Of a stretch of DNA of 64,000 nucleotides, positions 62,641 through 64,000 are shown piece after piece. Origin of the DNA: an uncultured Methylobacillus sp. (GTDB lineage Bacteria > Pseudomonadota > Gammaproteobacteria > Burkholderiales > Methylophilaceae); assembly GCA_903824575.1 (NCBI GenBank), contig CAIJXJ010000106.1, positions 1 to 64,000 of the forward strand, in the 5' to 3' direction. The position numbers were made by a program, and so were the translations under genes. Under the pieces are notes generated by a model that was not told where the DNA came from, made no database searches, and saw nothing but the letters and a program-made list of their open reading frames with translations. How positions within the stretch are numbered: the first letter of the stretch is position 1; each line of letters starts with the position of its first letter.

Positions 62641-63791
62641 GCGATATTCCAGTCATCAGCTGGGCCGAAGCGGGGGTCACGAAAACCGCGCTTTGGCGTT
62701 CCGAGAGCAGTGTCGCTCCACACCAGAAGGTGGTGATTGCGGACGACAAGCTTACGGCTGATGCCGCCTATCGACTGGCCTGCGAAGGCACGGCCATGCT
62801 ATGGCGAGGTGACTTTCAGAATGCCCGGCAATTGTTGCAGGCGCTGTCAAGGCGACTGGAGAACAAGCCACGTCGCGCCGTGCGTCGCGCACCCAAGGCG
62901 CCACCTTCCATTACCGAGGCGTTTCATCTGCACCGGCAGAGCCAGGCCCAGCGAGCGCGCATTCTGGGTATGCTGCTGGTGCCTCTGGCCGGTGATTATA
63001 GCGTGCCGTTACGGCGTGCGCCGGACGTGAAGGAGGCCTGCGTTGAGGCCTATGGCGCTGACGCTTGCCAGGATTCCATCGTATCCCTGCGCGAACTGTT
63101 GGGGCTGATCGGCGCCCACGAATGGCGCGCCAAGGGCGTGGCCGTTCCCGCCCTGGAACAGCGCATTCACCCGCATTACGGCGTGTTTTCACCAGTGCGT
63201 GGCGAGTATGTGTCCTTGGTGATGGACGCGCCCTTGCCCGGGCTGAAACTTGCTTTCGATATTGGCACCGGCACCGGCGTGCTCGCGGCCGTGCTGGCTC
63301 ATCGTGGTATGGCCCACGTGGTGGCGACCGACATGGACGCACGGGCGCTGACTTGCGCGCGGGAGAACATTGCGCGATTGGGGCTGACAGATCGAGTGGA
63401 AGTGGTGCAGGCTGATTTGTTTCCAGATGGGCGGGCATCCTTGGTCGTGTGTAATCCTCCCTGGTTGCCGGCGCGGCCGAGTTCCCGGTTGGAGTCTGCG
63501 GTCTATGATCTGGATAGCCAGATGCTACTGGGGTTCCTGAATGGATTGGCGCTGCATCTGGAGCCAGGTGGGGAGGGTTGGCTGATCCTGTCGGATTTTG
63601 CTGAACACTTGGGGCTGCGCACGCGGGAGGACTTGCTTGCAGCCATCGCTGCGGCAGGATTGGTGGTGATTGCAAAATCCGATGTGGCGCCGCATCACCC
63701 CAAGGTATTCGATGCGACCGATCCGCTGCACGCCGCCCGTTCCAAGGAAATTACCTCGCTCTGGCGGTTGTCAGCGCGGCCGTTGGGTTAA
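62637..63791 (+). CDS. Class I SAM methyltransferase with N-terminal extension
   Basis: A 384-residue protein starting at GTG 62637 (MSDIPVISWAEAGV) with AGAGG about 7 bases upstream. Residues about 1-190 are a helical region with no named domain (a basic PRRAVRRAPKAPPS stretch near 84). Residues about 200-384 are a methyltransferase: SAM loop FDIGTGTGVLAAVLA and catalytic NPPW in VVCNPPWLPARPSS. The NPPW motif points to an N-methyltransferase acting on adenine, cytosine or glutamine amide. It overlaps the DUF7220-like gene and follows rlmF, so an RNA or protein substrate in translation is a fair guess. Confidence 0.82.
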   Translation: MSDIPVISWAEAGVTKTALWRSESSVAPHQKVVIADDKLTADAAYRLACEGTAMLWRGDFQNARQLLQALSRRLENKPRRAVRRAPKAPPSITEAFHLHRQSQAQRARILGMLLVPLAGDYSVPLRRAPDVKEACVEAYGADACQDSIVSLRELLGLIGAHEWRAKGVAVPALEQRIHPHYGVFSPVRGEYVSLVMDAPLPGLKLAFDIGTGTGVLAAVLAHRGMAHVVATDMDARALTCARENIARLGLTDRVEVVQADLFPDGRASLVVCNPPWLPARPSSRLESAVYDLDSQMLLGFLNGLALHLEPGGEGWLILSDFAEHLGLRTREDLLAAIAAAGLVVIAKSDVAPHHPKVFDATDPLHAARSKEITSLWRLSARPLG

Positions 63792-63816
63792 AAATTTTCA
63801 ATTTATAACGAGTCAA

Positions 63817-64000
63817 TTATTTCGCGTTCGGATCTTTTGCCGGCGCGAGACACTCGTAAATATCGGAACTGATCGGTTGGTAGAACTCGCATTTTTTCAA
63901 CTTGACCACAGTGTAGGGTTCATCACCGCCGGCGAAGGCCACATCCAAGGATTCATGCGGCAGGCCGGTGATGTCGAACTGTGAAACGATCAGGCAGGAT
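63817..64000 (-). CDS. 3' part of an unidentified gene
   Basis: The last 60 codons of a gene that enters from the right edge. The product end contains SCLIVSQFDITGLPHESLDV, then TVVKLKKCEFYQPISSDIYE and CLAPAKDPNAK. It has three cysteines and a strand-like composition that suggests a small secreted or periplasmic protein. The family is not recognised. It converges on the methyltransferase gene. Confidence 0.6.
   Translation of the reverse strand, partial: SCLIVSQFDITGLPHESLDVAFAGGDEPYTVVKLKKCEFYQPISSDIYECLAPAKDPNAK

Overview
The window reads as chromosomal DNA of a betaproteobacterium, most likely a Nitrosomonadales-type chemolithotroph or methylotroph relative. This rests on its gene content and order: cysI–DUF934–cysH–cysD–cysN with a divergent cysB, alaA–hom–thrC, apbC/dcd/arginine decarboxylase near metG, and lapA–lapB–pyrF. 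It is an inference, because no rRNA or other marker lies in the window. I saw no tRNA, rRNA or CRISPR array.

Layout. 1-1.2 kb: 3' end of a type II secretion secretin. 1.2-8.3 kb (minus): a TPR/ATP-grasp protein, serC, and a 1352-residue protein built from about 120 octapeptide repeats ending in an EF-hand-like calcium region. 8.5-14 kb (minus): six genes in the order mxaR-S-A-C-K-L, the accessory set of calcium-type methanol dehydrogenase, with no mxaF/J/G/I in view. 14.2-15.6 kb: a TetR regulator and a membrane protein that looks like a TetR ligand domain without its helix-turn-helix; two 18-bp operators matching at 16 of 18 bases lie in front of this pair and in front of mxaR. 15.6-25.9 kb: ordinary metabolism (alaA, hom, thrC, thyA, folA, a decarboxylase, dcd) and a periplasmic beta-propeller.

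26-37 kb looks accessory. It holds an SDR epimerase, a FecR-domain protein, aroG, apbC, two unknown genes, and a partner-switching module (STAS antagonist, RsbW-like kinase, cyclic-nucleotide-binding PP2C phosphatase, SulP transporter with STAS and cNMP domains). Two copies of an apparently undescribed 58-residue protein, alike over their first 17 residues and sharing an upstream motif, also sit here. 37-43 kb: metG, comEA, a TSUP permease, pyrF, lapB, lapA, fdxA. 43-50.5 kb: assimilatory sulfate reduction by the APS-reductase route, with dispersed hairpin repeats in most of its junctions.

50.7-64 kb: lemA with a GIDE/EF-hand partner, a FocA/NirC channel, small envelope proteins, a decayed tyrosine recombinase, a LapD/MoxY-type sensor kinase with its NarL-type regulator, an ABC-F ATPase, the overlapping trhO–ybiB–rlmF set, a DUF7220-like membrane protein overlapping a methyltransferase, and a partial gene at the edge.

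At least three families of dispersed inverted repeats recur between genes, and a G-rich repeat appears in frame inside metG. The parts most worth following are the regulated orphan mxaRSACKL cluster beside the octad-repeat protein, the HTH-less TetR-like membrane protein, and the paired 58-residue proteins.
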